A DNA stretch of 30,931 bases from Lachnospiraceae bacterium (GTDB lineage Bacteria; Bacillota; Clostridia; Lachnospirales; Lachnospiraceae). The stretch lies in contig JAHZAV010000027.1 of NCBI GenBank assembly GCA_019423745.1, positions 1 to 30,931 on the forward strand. The letters are read 5' to 3'. Made by a program: the position numbers and the translations under genes. Below are positions 1-6,818 of this stretch, in pieces (the stretch's first letter is position 1; every line of letters starts with the position of its first letter). A model generated the notes under the pieces. It searched no databases. It was not told where the DNA came from and saw only the letters and a program-made list of their open reading frames with translations.

Positions 1-43
1 GTTGTTTTTCATTTTTTCCCTTTGGGGAATGCCTCGGCTTTCT

Positions 44-82
44 CTTAGGAGGCGCTTGTTTTATCCGTTAAACTAACAGGAC
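44..82 (-). tRNA. 5' half of a tRNA-Arg(CCU) gene (3' half not seen)
   Basis: Read on the minus strand from 82 downward, the sequence fits a tRNA from position 1 to 39: 7-nt acceptor strand GTCCTGT, TA at 8-9, D stem GTTT/AAAC closing an 8-nt loop that contains GG, then A26, anticodon 5' stem AGCGC and loop CTCCTAA with anticodon CCT. After the single matching G at position 39 the fit fails: GAGAA follows where GCGCT is needed, and no T-arm or ACAGGAC acceptor strand occurs before the window edge. A possible promoter lies upstream (ACGACA at 121-116, 17 nt, TATAAA at 98-93). It may be a remnant, an attachment-site fragment, or the 5' exon of an intron-containing tRNA whose other exon is off the window. 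Confidence 0.5.
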
Positions 83-212
83 AAATATTTAATTTATAAC
101 AGCCATTATCCCGGCTGTCGTACTAATATAGTTTAGCATTTTGCAAATATAAAATCAATGCTTTTTTATAATTAATATGTCAACATTTTCTCAAACAGCT
201 AAAAGAATGATA

Positions 213-245
213 TAAAAAGGCGGAATGATCAACATCCCGCCTTTT
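213..245 (-). terminator. Rho-independent terminator after the DUF3881 gene
   Basis: A 13-bp stem with one mismatch (arms AAAAGGCGGAATG at 215-227 and CATCCCGCCTTTT at 233-245, 5-nt loop) is followed on the minus strand by TTTTTATAT. It begins three bases past the stop codon of the DUF3881 gene and would end the parA-parB-serS-side transcript. Confidence 0.85.
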
Positions 246-247
246 AT

Positions 248-1123
248 CTAGAAATTAATTCTTCCTTGAAGCCACATATTTGCTTTAAATCTTCTTCCAA
301 CTGCCGGCTCTCCTAATACCTCTTTAACAGGTACACATACATCAAATTGAAGTTCATTAACATCCAGCTTCATCACATACAACTCTTCTTGTGTATCTTC
401 ATTTTGAATTGTATGAATTTCCAATATTTCTCCTAAAATAGAATATCTGTCACATTCCACCCCATATGGCATAAAATATGTATCCACTATGCTGAATACA
501 TCTTCTTTAATAAGACGTTTTGAAACTTTAGAATAAATATCAATATCGTCTAGTGTCAGACTTTCCATGGCTGTCTGATCTCCGTTTCTGGCAGCACTTA
601 AAAGCATCATTCTATTTCTTGATTCTTCCCGGCTTCGTTTTTCCAGCTCTTTTGTTTTTAAAACAGGAAATAAAATTGTTCCTGAATTACAAAGTCCAGA
701 TAAAGTTACTGATCCGAATTTCATTCTTCCGCCTGAAAGCTGACTTTCTTTCATATACTCCACAACATTTTGAAGATGAAATATAAGACTGATTCCAACT
801 TTCACATCTTCGCATATACCTACATATGCTTCCCTGTCCATTCTCTTTTCTACATTGATATCAGCATAAGAGGAGATTCCACTTCCGATAAAATATGGAT
901 AATAATACTGCCTAAAAAAGTTTTCCTCCATATCCATATCTCCACAAAGTGCTATGCCGATTCCTGCTCCGCATTCTTTTTGGTATTCACAGAAATCAGA
1001 TTCTGTTTCTACAGAAATCAACTCATGGCTGGAATAATTTTCTTCCATTTGTTTTAAAAAGGTATTCAGCTTTCTTCTTGTTGAAATATTTCCATATCCT
1101 ATCGATTTTAAATATTTATGCAT
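248..1123 (-). CDS. DUF3881 family protein
   Basis: A 291-residue protein that I recognise as the DUF3881 type, found mainly in Lachnospiraceae and often next to serS; its function is unknown. No signal peptide, membrane segment or obvious catalytic motif is visible. The N-terminal region is basic (KSIGYGNISTRRKLNTF), the middle is rich in Asp and Glu, and the C-terminal part (about residues 215-291) looks like a beta-rich domain ending in a WLQGRINF-type tail. An AGGA ribosome binding site lies about 9 nt upstream of the ATG. It starts 33 bp after serS and ends at a strong terminator, so it is probably the last gene of the transcript carrying parA, parB, DUF4446 and serS. The cytoplasmic location is inferred from composition. 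The family call is from memory of similar proteins. Confidence 0.85.
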   Translation of the reverse strand: MHKYLKSIGYGNISTRRKLNTFLKQMEENYSSHELISVETESDFCEYQKECGAGIGIALCGDMDMEENFFRQYYYPYFIGSGISSYADINVEKRMDREAYVGICEDVKVGISLIFHLQNVVEYMKESQLSGGRMKFGSVTLSGLCNSGTILFPVLKTKELEKRSREESRNRMMLLSAARNGDQTAMESLTLDDIDIYSKVSKRLIKEDVFSIVDTYFMPYGVECDRYSILGEILEIHTIQNEDTQEELYVMKLDVNELQFDVCVPVKEVLGEPAVGRRFKANMWLQGRINF

Positions 1124-1156
1124 TGGCTTTTTTCCTGAATCATTATCTACAATTAT

Positions 1157-2443
1157 TTATTTTTTCTTTTCAATCTTTTCCATTCCACCCATATATGGAC
1201 GCAGAACCTCTGGTATTCTTACAGATCCATCTGCCTGAAGATTATTTTCCAGGAATGCAATTAACATTCTCGGAGGGGCTACTACAGTATTATTCAAAGT
1301 ATGAGCAAAATATTTTCCTTCCGCGCCTTTTACTCTGATACCCAGTCTTCTTGCCTGTGCATCTCCAAGGTTAGAACAGCTTCCTACCTCAAAATATTTC
1401 TTCTGTCTCGGAGACCAAGCCTCAACATCACAGGATTTTACTTTTAAATCTGCAAGATCTCCAGAGCAGCATTCCAGTGTACGAACCGGAATATCAAGAG
1501 AACGGAATAAATCTACTGTATTCTGCCATAATTTATCATACCATACCATACTTTCTTCCGGCTTACATACAACGATCATTTCCTGTTTTTCAAACTGATG
1601 AATACGATATACTCCTCTTTCTTCAATTCCATGAGCGCCTTTTTCTTTTCTGAAGCATGGTGAGTAGGAAGTCAGTGTCTGTGGAAGTGTACTTTCATCC
1701 AGCATTGTATCAATAAATTTTCCGATCATGGAGTGTTCGCTAGTTCCGATAAGATAGAGATCTTCTCCCTCAATTTTGTACATCATGGAATCCATTTCAG
1801 CAAAACTCATAACTCCTGTTACTACATTGCTTCTGATCATAAACGGAGGAATACAATAGGTAAATCCTCTGTTAATCATAAAATCTCTTGCATATGCCAA
1901 TACTGCTGAATGAAGTCTTGCTATATCTCCCATAAGATAATAGAAGCCGTTTCCTGCAACTCTTCCGGCACTTTCCAAATCAATTCCATTAAAACTTTCC
2001 ATAATTTCTGTATGATACGGAATATCAAATTCTGGAACAACAGGATCTCCGAATTTTTCAATTTCGACGTTTTCACTGTCATCTTTTCCAATCGGCACAG
2101 AATCATCGATGATATTTGGAATGGTCATCATGATTTTTTTGATTTTTGCTTCTACATCCTTTTCTTCATTAGAAAGGCTTTCTACTCTATCAGCATTTGC
2201 CTGAACCTTTTTCTTTAATTCTTCTGCTTCATCTTTTTTTCCTTGAGCCATGCATGCACCAATTTCTTTAGAAATTTTATTTCTCTCTGCACGCAGTACT
2301 TCTACTTCTTGTTTAATATCCCTGTTCTTTTTATCAAGTTCCAGTACTTCATCTACAAGAGGAATCTTTTCATCCTGAAATTTCTTTTTGATATTTTTCT
2401 TTACTACTTCTGGATTATTTCTTACAAATTTGATATCTAACAT
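1157..2443 (-). CDS. serS: Serine--tRNA ligase
   Basis: This 428-residue class II aminoacyl-tRNA synthetase charges tRNA-Ser with serine in the cytoplasm. The N-terminal hundred or so residues form the two-helix coiled-coil arm that grips the long variable arm of tRNA-Ser (charged KKK/EVEVLRAERNKISKEI helices). Class II motif 2 is seen as FRKEKGAHGIEERGVYR-type sequence, and the serine-site loop as EVGSCSNLGDAQARR. Motif 3 keeps its Arg but reads HTLNNTVVAPPRML instead of the common HTLNGSGLAVGR form. Length is normal. The start follows a GAGGTG ribosome site inside the end of the DUF4446 gene, with only 3 bp between them, so translation is probably coupled. A second serS elsewhere cannot be excluded. 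Confidence 0.96.
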   Translation of the reverse strand: MLDIKFVRNNPEVVKKNIKKKFQDEKIPLVDEVLELDKKNRDIKQEVEVLRAERNKISKEIGACMAQGKKDEAEELKKKVQANADRVESLSNEEKDVEAKIKKIMMTIPNIIDDSVPIGKDDSENVEIEKFGDPVVPEFDIPYHTEIMESFNGIDLESAGRVAGNGFYYLMGDIARLHSAVLAYARDFMINRGFTYCIPPFMIRSNVVTGVMSFAEMDSMMYKIEGEDLYLIGTSEHSMIGKFIDTMLDESTLPQTLTSYSPCFRKEKGAHGIEERGVYRIHQFEKQEMIVVCKPEESMVWYDKLWQNTVDLFRSLDIPVRTLECCSGDLADLKVKSCDVEAWSPRQKKYFEVGSCSNLGDAQARRLGIRVKGAEGKYFAHTLNNTVVAPPRMLIAFLENNLQADGSVRIPEVLRPYMGGMEKIEKKK

Positions 2444-2446
2444 CTT

Positions 2447-3091
2447 TTACACCTCATCCTTTATATTTATTTTACTTGTTGCTCCTATTTTTCCTGTCGT
2501 ATTAATTCTGCCTGTGGCTCCCATTTTTCCTGTAGCAGTATTTTTACTTCCAGATTTTTTATTTGTTTCTTTAACATCCATGCTATACACTTCACTGAAT
2601 ATTGCCCGATCCAGAGCTTCTGCTTCTTCTTCTGCAAGCTCCACATAGCTTTCTCCCTTTACAATTTCCTTAATATAAGTATAACAACCTTCTCTGCTGT
2701 GCATTGCATTAATTACCCATCCGCTGTTGTTTCCGTCCAGCATTGCAAGGGCAAAACTTAACTTTCCACCCATTTCATTAAATGCATCATATTTTACTAT
2801 ACCAAGTTTTTTAAAATCTTTCTCCATTTTCCGATATATGTCTTTAACATCCTGCCGGTTCTGTTTCGTTAACTTGGCAAGAGCATCTATTTCCGAGAAT
2901 TTTGAAAGGATACTCTCTTCTAAAGTTTTTCCATCTTTTCCTCGCATAAACGAGTTATAACTATTTTTCAATCTGTCATATTTCATGCTGACATTAACGT
3001 ATAAAACAAACAAAGCGATAATTAATATCAGTAGAAATAAAAATATAAATGCCGGGTCTATTCCCAATTTTTCCAATATTGTGCTTTCCAT
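2447..3091 (-). CDS. DUF4446 family membrane-anchored protein
   Basis: A 214-residue protein of the DUF4446 type, common next to parB in Clostridia; function unknown. Residues about 11-34 form one hydrophobic membrane segment (FIFLFLLILIIALFVLYVNV). A charged, helical, probably coiled-coil region follows (about 36-95: KYDRLKNSYNSFMRGK, KLTKQNRQDVKDIYRKMEKD). Then comes a compact domain with the family-typical KYDAFNEMGGKLSFALAMLD and NGWVI-like signature. The tail, residues 185-208, is four copies of a six-residue repeat (TATGKM, GATGRI, NTTGKI, GATSKI). The AAAGGAAG ribosome site is inside the last codons of parB, and the gene ends 3 bp before serS. Its fixed position beside parB makes a link to chromosome segregation or cell division plausible, but this is inference. 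Confidence 0.85.
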   Translation of the reverse strand: MESTILEKLGIDPAFIFLFLLILIIALFVLYVNVSMKYDRLKNSYNSFMRGKDGKTLEESILSKFSEIDALAKLTKQNRQDVKDIYRKMEKDFKKLGIVKYDAFNEMGGKLSFALAMLDGNNSGWVINAMHSREGCYTYIKEIVKGESYVELAEEEAEALDRAIFSEVYSMDVKETNKKSGSKNTATGKMGATGRINTTGKIGATSKINIKDEV

Positions 3092-3096
3092 TAAAA

Positions 3097-4011
3097 TTAT
3101 TCTTCCTTTCTTATGGACATAATTAAATCGAACATGCGTTCTAATTCTTCATCCGAATAATATTCTATTTCTATTTTCCCTTTTCCCTTTCCTTTCGCTG
3201 AAACATGTACTTTAGTACCGAAAACTTGCTTCATCCTGTCTTCTAAATCTGTATAGATAAAAGCATTTTCTATCTTTTTCTTTTCTTTTACTTTTTTAGG
3301 ATTTTTTAGATTTTTAATTAGCTTTTCCGTTTCCCGAACACTAAGTTTTTCATCAAAAATCTTATTTGCAAGAATATATTGCTGTTCCTGATCATCAATA
3401 GCAAGGAGTGCTCTTGCATGTCCTGTACTAATCATATCATCGATTATCATCTGCTGAACTTTTTCATTTAATTTCAATAGACGCATTGAATTTGTAACTG
3501 CTGTTCTGCTCTTTGATACTCTTTCAGCAACTTCATCTTGTTTCAAATGATATTCCTCTAATAATTTCTTAAAAGCCATTGCTTCTTCAATTGGATTTAA
3601 ATTTTCCCTTTGAATGTTTTCAATAAGAGCAATTTCTACAACTTCCTGTTCATTATAATCTTTAACAATAACAGGAATTTCTTTTATTCCGGCTATTTTA
3701 GCAGCTCTCCATCTCCTCTCACCGGCAATTATTTCGTAATAATCATTTCTTTTTCTAACGATAAGAGGTTGAAGAACTCCAAATTGCTTAATAGAATCCG
3801 CTAGTTCCAGAAGTGCATCTTCCTCAAAATTTCTTCGCGGCTGCTCTCTATTTGGCTCTACCATATTTATTTTCATCATTTGCTCACCGGTTTTTATTTC
3901 GCCAGCTTGTTTAGGCTCATCTTTTTCCGGTTTCGTTGATGTTTTTGAAGATCTGTTATCTGGAATAAGACTATCTAGTCCTTTTCCTAAACCTTTCTTT
4001 TTCACCGCCAT
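3097..4011 (-). CDS. parB: Chromosome-partitioning protein ParB (Spo0J)
   Basis: A 304-residue ParB that binds parS, uses CTP to close into a sliding clamp, and loads condensin at the origin. Visible parts: an N-terminal KKKGLGKGLDSLIPD patch that in the family contacts and stimulates ParA; the ParB/Srx CTP-binding domain with IVRKRNDYYEIIAGERRWRA-type sequence (GERRxRA box near residue 115) and ENIQREN; the helix-turn-helix DNA-binding region (YHLKQDEVAERVSKSRTAVTN, about 152-172); and a C-terminal dimerisation domain from about 250. Length is normal. It lies 13 bp after parA in the same transcript. Three perfect parS sites sit upstream of parA, supplying its binding targets in cis. No noc paralogue is present next to it, unlike in Bacillus. 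Confidence 0.97.
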   Translation of the reverse strand: MAVKKKGLGKGLDSLIPDNRSSKTSTKPEKDEPKQAGEIKTGEQMMKINMVEPNREQPRRNFEEDALLELADSIKQFGVLQPLIVRKRNDYYEIIAGERRWRAAKIAGIKEIPVIVKDYNEQEVVEIALIENIQRENLNPIEEAMAFKKLLEEYHLKQDEVAERVSKSRTAVTNSMRLLKLNEKVQQMIIDDMISTGHARALLAIDDQEQQYILANKIFDEKLSVRETEKLIKNLKNPKKVKEKKKIENAFIYTDLEDRMKQVFGTKVHVSAKGKGKGKIEIEYYSDEELERMFDLIMSIRKEE

Positions 4012-4024
4012 GTTTTTTCCTCCA

Positions 4025-4783
4025 CTATTTGTTGATTACTTCTTCTGCTAATAATCTGTAGCTTTCTGCCCCTGCTGATTTTGTATCATATTGATTAATA
4101 GGCATTCCATAGCTTGGTGCTTCTGCTAAACGTATATTTCTTGGAATGATTGTTTTATATATATTTTGATTCAGATTGTCTTTGACATTTTCTACAACCT
4201 GTAATGAAAGATTTGTTCTCGCATCATACATAGTGAAAACAACACCTTCTATTGACAGACCTGGGTTTAATCTTTCCTGAACCAGTTCAATTGTATGTAT
4301 GAGCTGACTTAATCCTTCCAAAGCATAGTATTCACACTGAATAGGAACTAAAACAGAATCTGCTGTTGTCATTGCATTTATCGTTAACATGCTTAACGAT
4401 GGAGGACAATCAATAATAATGAAGTCATAATTGTCTTTAATTTTTTCTACTTCTTTTTTTATAATATATTCTTTATCATCAATTCCAATCAATTCTATTT
4501 CTGCAGCAGATAAATCTATGTTTGTTGGAAGAATATCCAGATTTTCAGATACTTCCCGGCAAATAATATCTTCTATTTCTGCTTCACCAATAATGAGATC
4601 ATAAACTGTTTTCTCAACCTCGTCTTTATTGACACCTAATCCACTTGTCATATTTCCTTGTGGATCCATATCAATGGAAAGTACCTTCTTACCTTTTTCC
4701 GCCAGACATGCTGAAAGATTAATTGCTGTAGTAGTTTTTCCAACCCCACCTTTTTGGTTAGCAATTGCTATTATTCTTCCCAT
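4025..4783 (-). CDS. parA: Chromosome-partitioning ATPase ParA (Soj)
   Basis: A 252-residue ParA/MinD-type ATPase that binds DNA non-specifically when ATP-bound and moves ParB-parS complexes apart; in Bacillus the orthologue also regulates DnaA. The deviant Walker A box KGGVGKTT is at residues 11-18, the switch I DMDPQGN near 40, and the Walker B-like FIIIDCPPSL near 120. There is no N-terminal DNA-binding extension, so it is the small chromosomal type. I chose the ATG at 4783: the upstream GTG at 4795 lies inside the AAAGGTGA ribosome site that serves this ATG, so the GTG is unlikely to be the start. It is the first gene of the parA-parB-DUF4446-serS-DUF3881 group. The adjacent parS sites could let ParB influence its promoter. 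Confidence 0.97.
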   Translation of the reverse strand: MGRIIAIANQKGGVGKTTTAINLSACLAEKGKKVLSIDMDPQGNMTSGLGVNKDEVEKTVYDLIIGEAEIEDIICREVSENLDILPTNIDLSAAEIELIGIDDKEYIIKKEVEKIKDNYDFIIIDCPPSLSMLTINAMTTADSVLVPIQCEYYALEGLSQLIHTIELVQERLNPGLSIEGVVFTMYDARTNLSLQVVENVKDNLNQNIYKTIIPRNIRLAEAPSYGMPINQYDTKSAGAESYRLLAEEVINK

Positions 4784-4814
4784 TTTTATACTCACCTTTC
4801 TTATGATAATTATT

Positions 4815-4823
4815 AGTATAACA
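4815..4823 (-). promoter_or_regulatory. Possible extended -10 promoter of parA
   Basis: On the minus strand TGTTATACT (TGn plus TATACT) lies about 30 bp upstream of the parA start. No good -35 hexamer is seen 17 bp upstream, as expected for an extended -10 promoter. The first parS palindrome begins only 22 bp upstream of it. Confidence 0.4.
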
Positions 4824-4844
4824 TCTTTTTTGGTTATTATCTAC

Positions 4845-4868
4845 ATTATGTTTCACGTGAAACATAAT
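4845..4868. promoter_or_regulatory. parS site 1 (extended palindrome)
   Basis: The exact 16-bp parS sequence TGTTTCACGTGAAACA is at 4849-4864 and lies within a 24-bp perfect palindrome (flanks ATTA/TAAT). It is the ParB binding site closest to parA. Confidence 0.97.
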
Positions 4869-4881
4869 TTTTCTGTTTTTC

Positions 4882-4907
4882 ATAAATGTTTCACGTGAAA
4901 CATTTAT
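4882..4907. promoter_or_regulatory. parS site 2 (extended palindrome)
   Basis: A second exact TGTTTCACGTGAAACA at 4887-4902, inside a 26-bp perfect palindrome (flanks ATAAA/TTTAT). Its centre is 38 bp from the centre of site 1. Confidence 0.97.
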
Positions 4908-4960
4908 TTTTTTGTATACGTTCATTATTACTTTTTTCATAACAAAATTACAAACAAATC

Positions 4961-4988
4961 AGAAAATGTTTCACGTGAAACATTTTCT
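4961..4988. promoter_or_regulatory. parS site 3 (extended palindrome)
   Basis: A third exact TGTTTCACGTGAAACA at 4967-4982, inside a 28-bp perfect palindrome (flanks AGAAAA/TTTTCT). Its centre is 80 bp from site 2. Together the three sites fill most of the 315-bp space between parA and the hydrolase-like gene; the rest is AT-rich with no other feature seen. Confidence 0.97.
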
Positions 4989-5098
4989 AAAAACTCTTTA
5001 GTTATGCTTACATTTATGATAAAATATTTATAAATCATTCAGTGTATATTAAGCCATATATACCTAGTGAAAATGTAAATATAGAAGGGAGAATATAT

Positions 5099-6061
5099 AT
5101 GAGCTGGAAGAAAAATCTTACAATCACAACTATTCTTGCTGGAACAACCGCAATTGGTATACATCTGATAAATAAAGCTATTTACCTTTCTGCAACGCTT
5201 GATAATCTTCTATCCCATACACCTGAAAATTATTATGAGTGGAAATTTGGTAAAATCTTTTATCAAAAAAAGGGAAGTGGAAAACCAGTTTTATTAATAC
5301 ATGACCTTTCCACTTATAGTTCTTCTTATGAATGGAATCAAATCATAGATAAATTATCTAATAATAGAACTGTGTATGCTATTGATCTTCTTGGCTGCGG
5401 ACGTTCTGATAAACCCTCACTCACTTATACAAACTATCTCTACGTCCAAATGATTACTGACTTTATTCAAAATATTATTAAAGATAAAACGGATATTATA
5501 GTGACAGGCGAATCATCTTCTTTTATTTTAGGAAGCTGTCAAAACAATCATGATATTATAAACCGTATTATTATGATTAATCCATCAGATATACAAACTT
5601 CAGCATTTATACCTAATAATAAAAGTAAAATTCTGACTGCATTAATTCAATTACCACTTGTTGGAACACTTTTATATAATATACTTACTCAAAGAAAGAA
5701 TTTGGAAAATCTATTTTATACGGAATATTTTTATGACAAGAGCAAAATAGAAGAAAAAACTATAAAAACTTATTATGAATCTGCACATATCGGAAATGCT
5801 GAATCTAAAAATTTATTTTCAAGTATTTCAGGAAGATATTTAACCTCTAATATTAAATTATACCTTAATAATTTAAATAACAGTATATTTATTATTAGTG
5901 GCTGCAAAGAAAAATACTATAAAATTGCTTCAAACTATAAAAATATTCTCCCATCTATCGAAATCACCTCAATAGATGAAACAGCTTATCTGCCTCAATT
6001 AGAAAAACCTAATGATATTTTAGAACAAATTAATGTATATCTGGATGATTCAGTAGAATAA
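5099..6061 (+). CDS. Membrane-anchored alpha/beta-hydrolase-fold protein, probably catalytically degenerate
   Basis: A 320-residue protein with an N-terminal hydrophobic anchor (residues 8-24, TITTILAGTTAIGIHLI) and an alpha/beta-hydrolase fold after about residue 50. Landmarks: VLLIHDLSTYSSSYEW at 64-79, DLLGCGRSDKP at 96-106, nucleophile elbow TGESSS at 136-141 with Ser139, and AYLPQLEKP at 296-304. Compared with active members, the oxyanion HG is HD, the elbow ends in Ser rather than Gly, the acid position has Glu271, and the histidine expected at 297 is Tyr. So the usual triad looks incomplete and it may be a non-catalytic binding protein; substrate unknown. I start at the ATG after GAAGGGAG (7-nt spacing) rather than the GTG at 5042. 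It is the only plus-strand gene left of the origin, lies beside the parS sites, and converges on rsmG. Confidence 0.85.
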   Translation: MSWKKNLTITTILAGTTAIGIHLINKAIYLSATLDNLLSHTPENYYEWKFGKIFYQKKGSGKPVLLIHDLSTYSSSYEWNQIIDKLSNNRTVYAIDLLGCGRSDKPSLTYTNYLYVQMITDFIQNIIKDKTDIIVTGESSSFILGSCQNNHDIINRIIMINPSDIQTSAFIPNNKSKILTALIQLPLVGTLLYNILTQRKNLENLFYTEYFYDKSKIEEKTIKTYYESAHIGNAESKNLFSSISGRYLTSNIKLYLNNLNNSIFIISGCKEKYYKIASNYKNILPSIEITSIDETAYLPQLEKPNDILEQINVYLDDSVE

Positions 6062-6069
6062 TAAGTAAT

Positions 6070-6102
6070 AAAAGAACCGCTGCTTAATGCAGCGGTTCTT
6101 TT
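6070..6102. terminator. Bidirectional terminator between the hydrolase-like gene and rsmG
   Basis: A 14-bp perfect stem (AAAAGAACCGCTGC at 6070-6083, 5-nt loop TTAAT, complementary arm to 6102) flanked by A and T runs on both strands. The stop codon of rsmG lies in the loop and its last codons lie in one arm. Confidence 0.9.
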
Positions 6103-6815
6103 GCCGGAAGTCCTGCTTTTCTTGGATACTTTCCTGGTGTATTTTTTTCCTTTTTTATAATCACAAAGGATCTCCTTATATCCGTTTCTGGAATATTAAA
6201 TTTTACTACTTTTTCTATTCGTCCCCCCAATAGCGATAAAGCTTTTTTTGACTTATCTAATTCTTCTTCAATTTCTCCTGACTTATAGGATACAAAATCC
6301 CCTCCTACTTTTAAAAATGGAATACAATACTCCGATAAAACAGCAAGGTTTGCAACAGCTCTTGAAACACATAAATCATAATTTGCTCTGAATTTCTGAT
6401 TCTTTGCATAATCTTCTGCTCTCCCGTGAATTGTATGAATTCCTGAAAGTCCAAGATCTGAAATTACAGCATTTAAAAAATTAATTCTTTTATTTAATGA
6501 ATCTAAAAGAGTAATCTCTATATTGGGAAATACTATTTTAAGAGGAATCCCAGGAAAGCCAGCTCCTGTTCCTATATCAATTACATTTTTTACTGAATCG
6601 GAAGAAAAAATATTTTTTTCCGAAAATGCTTTTACAATACAAATGCTATCCAGAAAATGTTTTTCATAAACTTCTTCATACTCTGTGATTCCAGTAAGAT
6701 TCATTACCTTATTCCACTCTACAAGCATTTCATAATATCTGGAAAATTGTTCCTTCATTTCATTTGTAAGATCTATTCCAAGTTCAGCCACTCTATGTTC
6801 AAATATTTTACTCAT
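6084..6815 (-). CDS. rsmG: 16S rRNA (guanine-N7)-methyltransferase RsmG (GidB)
   Basis: A 243-residue S-adenosylmethionine-dependent methyltransferase that modifies G527 (E. coli numbering) of 16S rRNA in the small subunit; loss gives low-level streptomycin resistance in studied bacteria. The SAM-binding motif is VIDIGTGAGFPGIPLKI (about residues 79-95), followed by LLDSLNKRINFL and the SRAVANL motif. The C-terminal tail TPGKYPRKAGLPAKEPL is typical of the family, so the gene is complete. It begins 3 bp after the mnmG stop with an AGGAG ribosome site, so it is probably co-transcribed and translationally coupled. Its last codons lie within the terminator hairpin. Confidence 0.96.
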   Translation of the reverse strand: MSKIFEHRVAELGIDLTNEMKEQFSRYYEMLVEWNKVMNLTGITEYEEVYEKHFLDSICIVKAFSEKNIFSSDSVKNVIDIGTGAGFPGIPLKIVFPNIEITLLDSLNKRINFLNAVISDLGLSGIHTIHGRAEDYAKNQKFRANYDLCVSRAVANLAVLSEYCIPFLKVGGDFVSYKSGEIEEELDKSKKALSLLGGRIEKVVKFNIPETDIRRSFVIIKKEKNTPGKYPRKAGLPAKEPLH

Positions 6816-6818
6816 AAT

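Noticed and set aside
99..118. Hairpin ACAGCC/GGCTGT as a terminator
   Set aside because: Only 6 bp of stem with no T tract on either strand; it overlaps the possible tRNA promoter.
4784..4795. GTG start giving parA four extra residues
   Set aside because: The GTG is part of the AAAGGTGA ribosome site for the ATG at 4783.
6084..6140. C-terminal extension of rsmG as read-through into the terminator
   Set aside because: The TPGKYPRKAGLP tail is normal for the family; the gene is complete.
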